Shown: piece by piece, positions 48,266-55,794 of the stretch
Layout of the letters: every line of letters starts with the position of its first letter
Numbering within the stretch: the first letter of the stretch is position 1
Assembly (NCBI RefSeq): GCF_026625725.1
Contig: NZ_CP113060.1
Location: forward strand, 2,548,001 to 2,612,000
DNA from: Pseudomonas sp. SL4(2022)
Lineage (GTDB): Bacteria > Pseudomonadota > Gammaproteobacteria > Pseudomonadales > Pseudomonadaceae
Length of the DNA: 64,000 nt
Direction of reading: 5' to 3'
Translations under genes and position numbers: made by a program
The notes under the pieces: generated by a model
Seen by the model: the letters and a program-made list of their open reading frames with translations, nothing else
Databases searched by the model: none
What the model was told of the DNA's origin: nothing

Positions 48266-49930
48266 ATGCGCAGTTCACGCTCGTTGGCGCTGGTGCTGCT
48301 GTTCGGCAGCAGTCTGGTCGTGGCCGATGAATCCGCCACCCTGTTGTTGCACAACGCCAAGATTTATACCGTCAATGCGCAGCAGCCCTGGGCCAGCGCG
48401 ATGGTGATCGATGATGACGGCAGTATCCTCGCTATCGGGGATGACGATGACGTGGCCGAGTATGTCGACGACGAAACCGAGGTTGTCGATATTCAGGGGC
48501 GTTTGCTGTTGCCCGGATTTCAAGATACCCATGCCCATGTTCTGGATGCTTCCTCCGAAGCCCAGGGCGACTGCCAGGTTTCACCGCAGGACGACGTTGC
48601 GCAGTGGCTTGTGGACATCCAGGCATGCAATGAACAAGACGCAGGCGAGTGGTTATTGGGCTGGGGCTTTTCGATCCACAGCCTGCTGGATGATGAGAAC
48701 ACCCCGCGTGAGCTGCTGGACAGCATCATTCCTGAGCGGCCGGTGGCGATCATGGAAGAAACGTCGCATTCGTACTGGCTTAACTCCAAGGCGCTGGAGT
48801 TGGCAGGTATCAATGACCAAACCGAGAATCCTGCCGGTGGTGTGATTCTGCGTGACGAGGCTGGGCGGGCCACTGGCCTCTTGCTGGACAATGCCGGAGA
48901 CCTGGCGCTGGATAAAGCCTTGCCGCCCTCGCGGGCGTTAGCGGATGTCTACTATCAGGCGGTGCTCGCCGGGCAGGATGAGCTGGCTAAAAACGGCATC
49001 ACTTCGGTTGCCGATGCCCGGGTATTCTGGCGGCGTGGGCATATGGAGGCCTGGCGTCGCGCGGCTGATCAGGACGAATTGACTGCACGCACGACCTTGG
49101 GGCTCTGGGCCTACCCGACACTGGATGACGACGAGCAACTGGACGCGCTTAAAGCCCTGTATGACGAAGGCTCAGATGAGAGCCTGCTGCGGGTCACACA
49201 GATCAAGTTTTATGTCGACGGCCTGATCCATAACACCACCGCGGTTATGAAACAGCCTTATCTGCAAAGCCTGCCCGGAGTCGACTCGCGAGGTGTTTAC
49301 TACTTCACGCCCGAGCGCTTGACGCGCTATACCCGCGAGCTGAGTGAAGCCGGCTTTGACATGCATGTGCATGCCATTGGTGATCAGGCTGTTCGTGATG
49401 GACTGGATGCGTTCGCGGCGGCGGTGGCTGGCGGGCGTCATCGCTTGACCCACGTTGAACTGGTGGATCGCCGTGACGTGCCGCGCTTTAAGCAACAAGG
49501 CGTCATCGCAGACTTCCAGCCCAGCCCCTATTTTCAGCCCTCGTTCCTGAAGAGCAATGAGCCGATGATTGGTGATCGCGCCTACGCGATGCTGCCTATG
49601 CGTGAGCTGTATGACGCCGGTGCCCGGGTAACCCTTAGCTCTGACTGGGACGTTAACCCGGTTTCGCCATTGGGCATCATGCAAAACGCCCTTAGCTTAG
49701 GCTCGCGCAGCCTGCCTAGCCTGGAGGCGGCGGTTAAGGCCTATACCTTGGATGCGGCCTATACCCTGCGCCAGGAAAAGGACACCGGCTCGCTGGAAGT
49801 GGGTAAGCAAGCCGATCTCGTTGTGCTTGATCAGAACATCTTCGACTTGCCGATTAAACAGATTGGTCAGGCCAAGGTGCTTTGGACCTTGCTGGGCGGT
49901 GAGGAAACCTATCGCCATAAGAATTTTTGA
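48266..49930 (+). CDS. Secreted amidohydrolase (YtcJ-like)
   Basis: 554 residues. A signal peptide ends near SSLVVADES. The amidohydrolase-3 metal sites include LLPGFQDTHAHV, the IKFYVDG strand, HAIGDQAVRDGLDAF and LTHVELV. The C-terminal LEVGKQADLVVLD closes the barrel's outer domain. Metal-dependent hydrolysis of an amide or formyl-amine is expected. It is probably periplasmic, next to the Tat-exported deiminase. The substrate is unknown. Confidence 0.87.
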   Translation: MRSSRSLALVLLFGSSLVVADESATLLLHNAKIYTVNAQQPWASAMVIDDDGSILAIGDDDDVAEYVDDETEVVDIQGRLLLPGFQDTHAHVLDASSEAQGDCQVSPQDDVAQWLVDIQACNEQDAGEWLLGWGFSIHSLLDDENTPRELLDSIIPERPVAIMEETSHSYWLNSKALELAGINDQTENPAGGVILRDEAGRATGLLLDNAGDLALDKALPPSRALADVYYQAVLAGQDELAKNGITSVADARVFWRRGHMEAWRRAADQDELTARTTLGLWAYPTLDDDEQLDALKALYDEGSDESLLRVTQIKFYVDGLIHNTTAVMKQPYLQSLPGVDSRGVYYFTPERLTRYTRELSEAGFDMHVHAIGDQAVRDGLDAFAAAVAGGRHRLTHVELVDRRDVPRFKQQGVIADFQPSPYFQPSFLKSNEPMIGDRAYAMLPMRELYDAGARVTLSSDWDVNPVSPLGIMQNALSLGSRSLPSLEAAVKAYTLDAAYTLRQEKDTGSLEVGKQADLVVLDQNIFDLPIKQIGQAKVLWTLLGGEETYRHKNF

Positions 49931-49939
49931 TCGCCTAAC

Positions 49940-49973
49940 GTTGTGCCCGCACTGCTATTGGTGCGGGCACAAC
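49940..49973. terminator. Bidirectional hairpin between the amidohydrolase and alcohol dehydrogenase genes
   Basis: GTTGTGCCCGCAC and GTGCGGGCACAAC are perfect 13-base arms around an 8-base loop, placed between two convergent stops. A T-run is absent on both sides. Confidence 0.65.
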
Positions 49974-49978
49974 AATCA

Positions 49979-51013
49979 TCAGCAGCTGGCGTCCAGCACC
50001 ACCCGGTAACGCGCCTTGCCACTGCGCAAGTGGTCGATGGCTTCGTTGACCTTGCTCATGGGGAAGTGTTCGACCTGCGGCACAATCTGATGCCGCGCGC
50101 AGAATTCCAGCATGGTCGCCATGTTGCTCGGCGAACCAACCGGCGAGCCGGACAGGCTCTTCTGTTTTGGGATCAGGTTGAACACATGCACCGGGATGGC
50201 GCTGGGCACAATGCCGACAAAGTGCAGGCGGCCTTTGCCGCGCAACGTGCCGATCATGGCGTTCCAGTCCAGGTCGGCGCTGGCGGTGACCAAGAGGAAA
50301 TCCAAGCTGCCGGCAATCGCTTTCAGCGCCGCGCTGTCAGTCGAGGCCACCACCTTGTGTGCGCCCAGGCGTTTGGCTTCTTCTTGTTTGCTCAGTGACG
50401 AAGTGAAGGCCGTTACCTCGCAGCCCCAAGCATTGAGGAAACCCAGCGCCAGATGGCCGAGGCCGCCGATGCCAACCACGCCAACCTTGTCGGTGGGCTT
50501 TACGTCAAAGTCCAGCAGCGGGCTGAACACTGTGGAACCGGCGCAGAACAGCGGGCCGACCAGCGCTGGATCAAGACCGTCCGGCAGCGGCACGGCCCAG
50601 GCCCAGTGGCTGCGCAGGCGGTCGGCGAAACCACCGTTGCTGCCGACAATCGTCGGTTTTACTGTGCCGCAGAGTTGGTGCGAGCCTTCCATGCACGAGC
50701 TGCAATGCATGCAGCTGCCCTTGTACCAGCCGATGCCCACGCGCTGGCCGAGCTTCAGGCCGCGTGCTTGCGGGCCGAGACGTACCACGGTGCCGACCAC
50801 TTCATGACCGGGGATAAAGGGGTAGCGTGCATTGCCCCATTCGTTGTCGATCATCGACTGGTCAGAGTGGCAGATGCCGCAGTACTCCACGGCCACTTCA
50901 ACGTCTTCGGCGCCCAGCGGGCCGGGGTCATAACTGAACTGTTCGAGGGGCGCGCCGGGGGCTTTGGCGGCCCAGCCGGTAAAGGTGTCGACGATGGATT
51001 CGGACGAACTCAT
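49979..51013 (-). CDS. Zinc-dependent NAD(P)-alcohol dehydrogenase (YahK/CAD-like)
   Basis: 344 residues of the medium-chain family. Catalytic zinc ligands are in CGICHSDQ and GHEVVG. The structural zinc cysteines run C-x2-C-x2-C-x7-C in CMHCSSCMEGSHQLC. The Rossmann motif GVVGIGGLGHLALG follows. It reduces aldehydes or oxidises alcohols, probably with NADPH. It is divergent from rluE with 141 bases between. Confidence 0.94.
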   Translation of the reverse strand: MSSSESIVDTFTGWAAKAPGAPLEQFSYDPGPLGAEDVEVAVEYCGICHSDQSMIDNEWGNARYPFIPGHEVVGTVVRLGPQARGLKLGQRVGIGWYKGSCMHCSSCMEGSHQLCGTVKPTIVGSNGGFADRLRSHWAWAVPLPDGLDPALVGPLFCAGSTVFSPLLDFDVKPTDKVGVVGIGGLGHLALGFLNAWGCEVTAFTSSLSKQEEAKRLGAHKVVASTDSAALKAIAGSLDFLLVTASADLDWNAMIGTLRGKGRLHFVGIVPSAIPVHVFNLIPKQKSLSGSPVGSPSNMATMLEFCARHQIVPQVEHFPMSKVNEAIDHLRSGKARYRVVLDASC

Positions 51014-51154
51014 AACAATGGCCTCGGGACGGGAAACACAACCTTGCCAGCATAGCCCGCTACACCGGCCAAGGCAGTGCGGATCACTCGGGCTGATAGT
51101 CCAACCGTGGCCTCGGTTACACTGGCCGCCTCATCACCGCTTGCTGGATTGTCT

Positions 51155-51787
51155 ATGTCACGCCCACCTCGTCCTGCGTCCACTCGCCCATACAGCGGCA
51201 AACCTGCCGTGCGTCGCGTGGCCAAGGCGCCGCCTGCCGAGCCGCGCTTGCTGGTGCTGAACAAACCCTTTGATGTGCTGACCCAGTTCAATGACGAGCA
51301 GGGCCGCGCCACGCTCAAGGATTTTGTCGATGTGCCAGGCGTTTACCCGGCCGGACGACTGGACCGCGACAGCGAAGGGTTATTGCTGCTGACCAACGAC
51401 GGCGGCCTGCAGGCGCGCATCGCCGACCCCAAACACAAACTGGCGAAAACCTATTGGGTGCAGGTGGAAGGTGAGCCGAGCGAAGGGCAATTGCAGCAAC
51501 TGCGCGACGGTGTGCAGTTGAACGATGGGCCCACCCTGCCCGCCGACGCTCGCCTGCTGGATGAGCCGCTGCTATGGGATCGCCACCCGCCGGTGCGCTT
51601 TCGCAAAAGCATTCCCACCGCCTGGCTGGAGTTGGTGATTCGCGAGGGGCGCAACCGTCAGGTGCGGCGCATGACGGCGGCCGTTGGCTTACCGACCTTG
51701 CGTCTGGTGCGGGTGGCCATCGGCCCGTTCACGCTGGGTGGCTTGCAGCCGGGGCAGTGGCGTGAGGTGCCGGCATGCCTGGATTGA
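51155..51787 (+). CDS. rluE: 23S rRNA pseudouridine synthase, RluE-like
   Basis: ATG 51155 gives 210 residues. A basic N-terminal tail precedes [14 protein letters not shown]. The catalytic Asp is in [18 protein letters not shown], and the C-terminal [19 protein letters not shown] matches the RsuA/RluB/E/F branch. It modifies a uridine of 23S rRNA, with U2457 the RluE target in E. coli. An upstream in-frame start at 51077 is possible but adds a non-conserved tail. Confidence 0.92.
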   Translation: MSRPPRPASTRPYSGKPAVRRVAKAPPAEPRLLVLNKPFDVLTQFNDEQGRATLKDFVDVPGVYPAGRLDRDSEGLLLLTNDGGLQARIADPKHKLAKTYWVQVEGEPSEGQLQQLRDGVQLNDGPTLPADARLLDEPLLWDRHPPVRFRKSIPTAWLELVIREGRNRQVRRMTAAVGLPTLRLVRVAIGPFTLGGLQPGQWREVPACLD

Positions 51788-51866
51788 TTCGCACTGGCTC
51801 AGCAGCGCCATGACGTTGCCCGGCGAGGACGGCACCGCCCAAGGGCGTTTGCCGGCATGACGTGGA

Positions 51867-52259
51867 TCAATAACCGGCCTTGATGATCGCAATACCCTTG
51901 TTCAGTACCTCGCGCCAGGCTTGGCGGATTTCAGCGGTGCACTGCTTGTCATGTTCACCGATGGTGAGCAGCAGGGCTTCGAGCCACAGGTCATAAAGCT
52001 CGGGGCGGATGTCCAGCTTGGCACGCGAATGGGACTCGCCGAGGGCGCGCAGTTTGCTATCGGGCATGCCGCGCGCATGCATCACCAGATTGAGGATGCC
52101 CTGACGCAGCAGCTGCTTCTGTCCACCCATCTCGGTATGGGTGAACTTCTCCCGTACCTGCGGCGAACTGGCGAGGAAGTGACGGTAGAAGCTGTCGAAG
52201 AAGTCAGGGCTGGCGCAGCAGCGACCATAGCTCTGCATCACCAGATCGGCAGGGGACAT
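51867..52259 (-). CDS. Single-domain globin
   Basis: 130 residues. It begins MSPADLVMQSYGRC, with a helix carrying FFDSFYRHFLASS. A distal-region KFTHTEMGGQKQLLRQG and the proximal haem-binding His in LGESHSRAKLDI give a globin fold. No reductase domain is attached. Such globins bind O2 or NO in cytosol. Similar proteins exist in many pseudomonads. The physiological role is unknown. Confidence 0.85.
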   Translation of the reverse strand: MSPADLVMQSYGRCCASPDFFDSFYRHFLASSPQVREKFTHTEMGGQKQLLRQGILNLVMHARGMPDSKLRALGESHSRAKLDIRPELYDLWLEALLLTIGEHDKQCTAEIRQAWREVLNKGIAIIKAGY

Positions 52260-52372
52260 GAGTACTCCTGAGGTGGGCGGCTGAACGCCGCAGACTAATG
52301 GGGGCGGCCGCTAGACAAGCGGGCAAGGCACGCGCGGCGAAACCGGTTTATGCGACCAGTCGCGACGTCTTG

Positions 52373-52591
52373 TCAGCCGTGAATGCCGCGAGCGGCTTCG
52401 ATGATGTAGGTGATGATCGGCTTGGCCAGAAAAGCGAACAGGCACAGGCCCAGGGTGAGGAACAGAATTGCCGTGCCAAGGCGGCCTGCTTTGGACTTCT
52501 TGGCCAGGTCCCAGATGATGAAGAACATGAACAGAATCAGCCCGCCCACCAGGACGTACATCATCAGGGATTCAAACTGTTCGGTTTCCAT
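52373..52591 (-). CDS. DUF2788 small membrane protein
   Basis: 72 residues with two membrane helices (about 10-28 and 39-60) joined by a short basic loop KKSKAGR, as in DUF2788. Probably an inner-membrane peptide. Function unknown. It stands alone between the globin and Lrp-type genes, in the same orientation. Confidence 0.85.
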   Translation of the reverse strand: METEQFESLMMYVLVGGLILFMFFIIWDLAKKSKAGRLGTAILFLTLGLCLFAFLAKPIITYIIEAARGIHG

Positions 52592-52730
52592 TCGGGCCTC
52601 GTAAACCTGCGGGTGTTCGGCTGAGCGCCGAAGATCAGTGCGTGGGCGGGTGCTGTGACACTCGCTTGAGGGGCGCGATTATACGCGCAAGGGTCGATGC
52701 TGCCAGTCGCCCACCTTCAGGGTGCGGCGA

Positions 52731-53219
52731 TCAGCCGCGCAGGTGCTGCAAGGGCAACTGCGTGGTGGAAAGGATCTGCTGCAATACGAAACTGGAGCGC
52801 ACGCTGGAAACCCCCTCGATGCGGGTCAGGGTGCCCAGCAGCAGCTTCTGGTAATGATCCATATCTGGCACCACCACTTTGAGCTGATAGTCGGCATCCA
52901 TCCCGGTCACCAGGCAGCACTCGAGCACTTCTGGGCATTTACGAATTTCTTCCTGAAAATGTTCGAAGCGTTCCGGGGTGTGTCGATCCATACCGATCAG
53001 TACGTAGGCGGTGAGGGTCAGGCCCAGTTGCTTGCGATCAAGCAGGGCCACCTGACCGAGGATGTAACCATCATCCTGCAACTGCTTAACCCGTCGCGAG
53101 CAGGGCGAGGGCGACAGGCCGATGCGCTCGGCCAGGTCCTGGTTGGACAGGGTCGCATCGCGCTGCAATTCGGCGAGGATATTCAGGTCGTAGCGATCAA
53201 GTCTGTTCATCTTTGCCAT
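52731..53219 (-). CDS. Lrp/AsnC family regulator
   Basis: 162 residues. The HTH region LDRYDLNILAELQRDATLSNQ and DLAERIGLSPSPCSRRVKQL is followed by the RAM-type effector fold around CLVTGMDADYQLKVVV. It is expected to respond to an amino acid. ATG 53219 is used, and ATG 53210 (MNRLDRYD) is a possible alternative. The gene it controls is not evident, as no divergent gene follows. Confidence 0.92.
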   Translation of the reverse strand: MAKMNRLDRYDLNILAELQRDATLSNQDLAERIGLSPSPCSRRVKQLQDDGYILGQVALLDRKQLGLTLTAYVLIGMDRHTPERFEHFQEEIRKCPEVLECCLVTGMDADYQLKVVVPDMDHYQKLLLGTLTRIEGVSSVRSSFVLQQILSTTQLPLQHLRG

Positions 53220-53489
53220 GCTTTTGTTTGCTGATTGCTGTTAATCATGCGCTTGTGGTGATTAATTGCGCAAGTGGTGGTTATATCAGCAATGTTCGCA
53301 ATCTTTCGCTGCGCTGCCAGGCGTAAGCTTTACCTCAACTTCAAGGCCCGGACGACACGTCCAGCCGCCTCGCCCAATCAGGTGAGCGGTCGCCGCCGAT
53401 CCCACCGGATCGTCACGGCACCCGGGTTCGCACTGCCCAACCAGGCGGGCGACGAAAAGGCGTTACCATCGCCACAATGACGGACACGC
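53220..53489. other. Non-coding region between the Lrp gene and the MAPEG terminator
   Basis: About 270 bases. The first part is AT-rich (a likely promoter of the Lrp gene) and the second GC-rich. A + strand transcript starting here would end at the perfect palindromic terminator at 53490, so an unannotated small RNA is possible. No conserved ORF is supported. Confidence 0.4.
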
Positions 53490-53525
53490 AAAAAAGGGGA
53501 AGGCCTGCAGGCCTTCCCCTTTTTT
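53490..53525. terminator. Perfect palindromic bidirectional terminator
   Basis: The 36 bases are an exact palindrome. Six A, then GGGGAAGGCCTG with its complement CAGGCCTTCCCC, then six T. It works as a rho-independent terminator on both strands. It lies 15 bases after the stop of the minus-strand MAPEG gene. Confidence 0.95.
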
Positions 53526-53540
53526 GTTGCCGGTGATTGA

Positions 53541-53963
53541 TCAGCCCGCCAGGCCGGCGAATTGCAGCAACCACCAAGTGATAATCGCCAGTTGCACGAA
53601 GAATGCAGCAAAGCGCAGCCAGACAAACAGCGGGCTGGTACTGATCAGGTGCATCAAACTTTGCAACAGCCGCGCGCCAAGCAGCAGCAGGGCCAGCGGT
53701 TCGGTGATGGCGGTTTGCGCAGTGGCAATGGCGTAAAGCAGCAGTGCGGCTTGTAGTGGCAGGTTTTCCAGGCAGTTGGCGTGGGCACGGACCAGGCGTT
53801 GGCCAAAGTTGCCGGGGGTGTTGCTGCCATCGGGGTTGAAGGCATTGACGGCCATCTTGCCGCTGAGCACCAGTAGGCCGCGCTGGTTGACCAGCAGCAC
53901 AATCAGTAACAGGGCCCAGGCCACCAGGCCGAGCAGGGAGGTCGCGGTTGCGGTCAGGGTCAT
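53541..53963 (-). CDS. MAPEG family membrane protein
   Basis: 140 residues with four membrane helices. The family motif around FNPDGSNTPGNFGQRLVRAHANCLENLP (two parts, near residues 41-69) places it in MAPEG, the superfamily of glutathione- and eicosanoid-metabolising membrane enzymes. Bacterial members may detoxify lipid peroxides. The activity here is not shown. It is in the same orientation as the downstream Lrp gene but separated by a terminator. Confidence 0.88.
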   Translation of the reverse strand: MTLTATATSLLGLVAWALLLIVLLVNQRGLLVLSGKMAVNAFNPDGSNTPGNFGQRLVRAHANCLENLPLQAALLLYAIATAQTAITEPLALLLLGARLLQSLMHLISTSPLFVWLRFAAFFVQLAIITWWLLQFAGLAG

Positions 53964-54032
53964 GGGGTCGCTCCTTCATCTTGTTGTTGTGGGGTGGGGC
54001 GAACGGAGTCTACGATTTTTAGAGTATTTGCT

Positions 54033-54941
54033 CTAGCTGTCCGTTGGTGCTGTTGCCCTGTGCTTCACCACGCTGATGGGGTCGGCATGCACCAGTACTT
54101 CGGCGCGAGGAAACTCCCGGCGAATGGCCGCTTCTACTGCCTCGCAGAGGCTGTGTGCAGCCTGCAGGCTCAGTTCGCCCGGCAACTCCACATGCAACTG
54201 CACGAACCAATGGGTGCCGGAGAGGCGCGTGCGCAAGTCGTGCACGCCCAACACGCCGGGTACGGCGCAGGCCAGGCTGTGCATCTGCGTGCTGATCTGC
54301 GGATCGAGTTCCTGATCCATCAGCACGGTCGCCGCCTCGCGGACGATGCTGATGGCACTCCAGAAGATGTACAGCGCAATGCCGATACCGAAGATAGCGT
54401 CCAGTTGCGGCCAGCCGTAACTGGCCAGCAGCAATGCCAGGAGGATGCTGCTGTTGAGCAGCAGGTCAGAGCGGTAGTGCAGCGAGTCGGCACGAATCGC
54501 CGTGGAACCGGTCAGCTTCACCACATGACTCTGGAACAGCAGCAGGGCGATGGTCACCGCCAGCGACAGCAGCATCACCGCAATACCCAGGGCCGGTGCG
54601 CCAATCGGTTCGGGATTGAGCAAGCGGTCGATGGCGTGACTACCCACCAGCAGCGCGCTGGCGCCGATAAACAGCGCCTGACCCAAGCCGGCCAGGGCTT
54701 CGGCCTTGCCGTGACCGTAGCGATGATCCTCATCGGCCGGGCGCAGGGCGTAGTGCACGGCGATCAGGTTAAGCAGCGAGGCGGCGCCATCGAGTAGCGA
54801 GTCGGTGAGCCCGGCGAGCAGGCTGACCGAGCCGCTGAGCCACCAGGCAATGGCTTTGGCCAGCGCCAGAGTGAGCGCAGCCGCCAACGCAGCGAAGGTC
54901 GCCAGGCGCATCAGGCGGGCGTGTTGCGGTTGTATGTTCAC
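54033..54941 (-). CDS. fieF: Cation diffusion facilitator (FieF-like)
   Basis: 302 residues: six membrane helices and a cytoplasmic C-terminal domain. The zinc site is D-x3-D in GLTDSLLDGAASL, with H-x3-D in RADSLHYRSDLL, matching FieF/YiiP. It exports Zn2+, Cd2+ or Fe2+ from the cytoplasm in exchange for protons. Repeat copy D lies 32 bases upstream of its start, belonging to the opposite neighbour. Confidence 0.93.
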   Translation of the reverse strand: MNIQPQHARLMRLATFAALAAALTLALAKAIAWWLSGSVSLLAGLTDSLLDGAASLLNLIAVHYALRPADEDHRYGHGKAEALAGLGQALFIGASALLVGSHAIDRLLNPEPIGAPALGIAVMLLSLAVTIALLLFQSHVVKLTGSTAIRADSLHYRSDLLLNSSILLALLLASYGWPQLDAIFGIGIALYIFWSAISIVREAATVLMDQELDPQISTQMHSLACAVPGVLGVHDLRTRLSGTHWFVQLHVELPGELSLQAAHSLCEAVEAAIRREFPRAEVLVHADPISVVKHRATAPTDS

Positions 54942-54972
54942 GGGCTATCCAGAGGGTGCCTGTAAAAGGGTG

Positions 54973-55205
54973 GAGCCTGTTCCCGATCTTGCGAGCTAGA
55001 GCCCTGCAAGGCGCTACGTAGTAACAGCCTCCGGCTGGTCAAAACAGGCGAGGAACGGTCGGCGTCGCGGGCGACTGTACTGTTGTACATGAGTATTACC
55101 CGTTTCACTCGCCCTTCGGGTCGCGCTAACGCGCATTAGCCGCACGCGGCCTGCCGAGCCTGTTTTTAACGCAGCAGGGCCGACGCGCAGCGGATTGTCA
55201 CAGGT
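54973..55205 (-). repeat. Stop-codon-proximal dispersed repeat, copy D
   Basis: It lies directly after the stop of the minus-strand lipoprotein gene, in that orientation. In + coordinates, GCCCTGC (55001-55007) pairs with GCAGGGC (55174-55180), and AAAACAGGC (55041-55049) with GCCTGTTTT (55158-55166). It shares the GGGCGAGTGAAACG and GTACA modules with copy C but lacks the B/C module. Best preserved two-stem copy. Confidence 0.82.
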
Positions 55206-55207
55206 TA

Positions 55208-55627
55208 CTAGGCTGCCGGGCGCAGACCATAGGCTGCCAGCTGCTCCGCACTGCCGCTGTGCTGGATCAGGCGTGGGTCATCCAGGGGCAGGCTGTGGCC
55301 GGTTTGCACTTCGATCAGCGCCTTGAGCTTGAGCGGGTCGATCTTACCGTTGGCATCCACCACATCTTGCAGATCCTGTGGATCCACCTGGGAAGTCATA
55401 CCACCAGGCAGGTAGATCGCCCCGGTGGCGAAGTCGATGCCGAAGGCGATCAGCCCAGGAATCACATAGAACAGAATGCCGATGGCGTTGAGACCGGCCA
55501 CAACCGGGTCGATGCGGCCTTCGATCTGACCACGACGTTCCGGGAAGAACAGGGTGCCACAGGCGCTCAGTTGGGTAAGCAGGGTGGCGACGAGAAGGCC
55601 ACCGATAACGCGGGTTTGGGTGCGCAT
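55208..55627 (-). CDS. Small lipoprotein of unknown function
   Basis: 139 residues. The signal peptide ends with the lipobox LSAC before Gly, so it should be lipidated. A hydrophobic segment near residues 42-62 and a C-terminal domain with DPQDLQDVVDANGKIDP follow. Databases often call this family polyribonucleotide nucleotidyltransferase, but it has no nuclease domain. Repeat copy D directly follows the stop. Confidence 0.82.
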   Translation of the reverse strand: MRTQTRVIGGLLVATLLTQLSACGTLFFPERRGQIEGRIDPVVAGLNAIGILFYVIPGLIAFGIDFATGAIYLPGGMTSQVDPQDLQDVVDANGKIDPLKLKALIEVQTGHSLPLDDPRLIQHSGSAEQLAAYGLRPAA

Positions 55628-55794
55628 TGAACATCTCCATGTAAAAAATGGCGCAACTATACCAATGCCTGTATTGCAATGCCGCTGCGTCAGGCGCTGC
55701 CAGCGCTATTTCGCGCAGCCATGCCTAACAGGTCAGACAACGCCAATGCTCTACAGGTTCGCCGTTATAATCCTGCGCCTTGAATGGAGCCTGC

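Noticed and set aside
53380..53480. tRNA-like T-arm near CCGGGTTCGC
   Set aside because: The T-loop is not canonical and no acceptor, D or anticodon arms can be folded around it.
30230..55205. Repeats A-D as integron attC sites
   Set aside because: They have stem-forming arms and sit after genes, but lack recognisable attC core pairs (RYYYAAC/GTTRRRY) at their ends. They lie among housekeeping genes on both strands with no integrase, so cassettes are unlikely.
55208..55627. Polyribonucleotide nucleotidyltransferase
   Set aside because: The name is a frequent database label for this small lipoprotein, but there is no RNase PH, KH or S1 domain in 139 residues.
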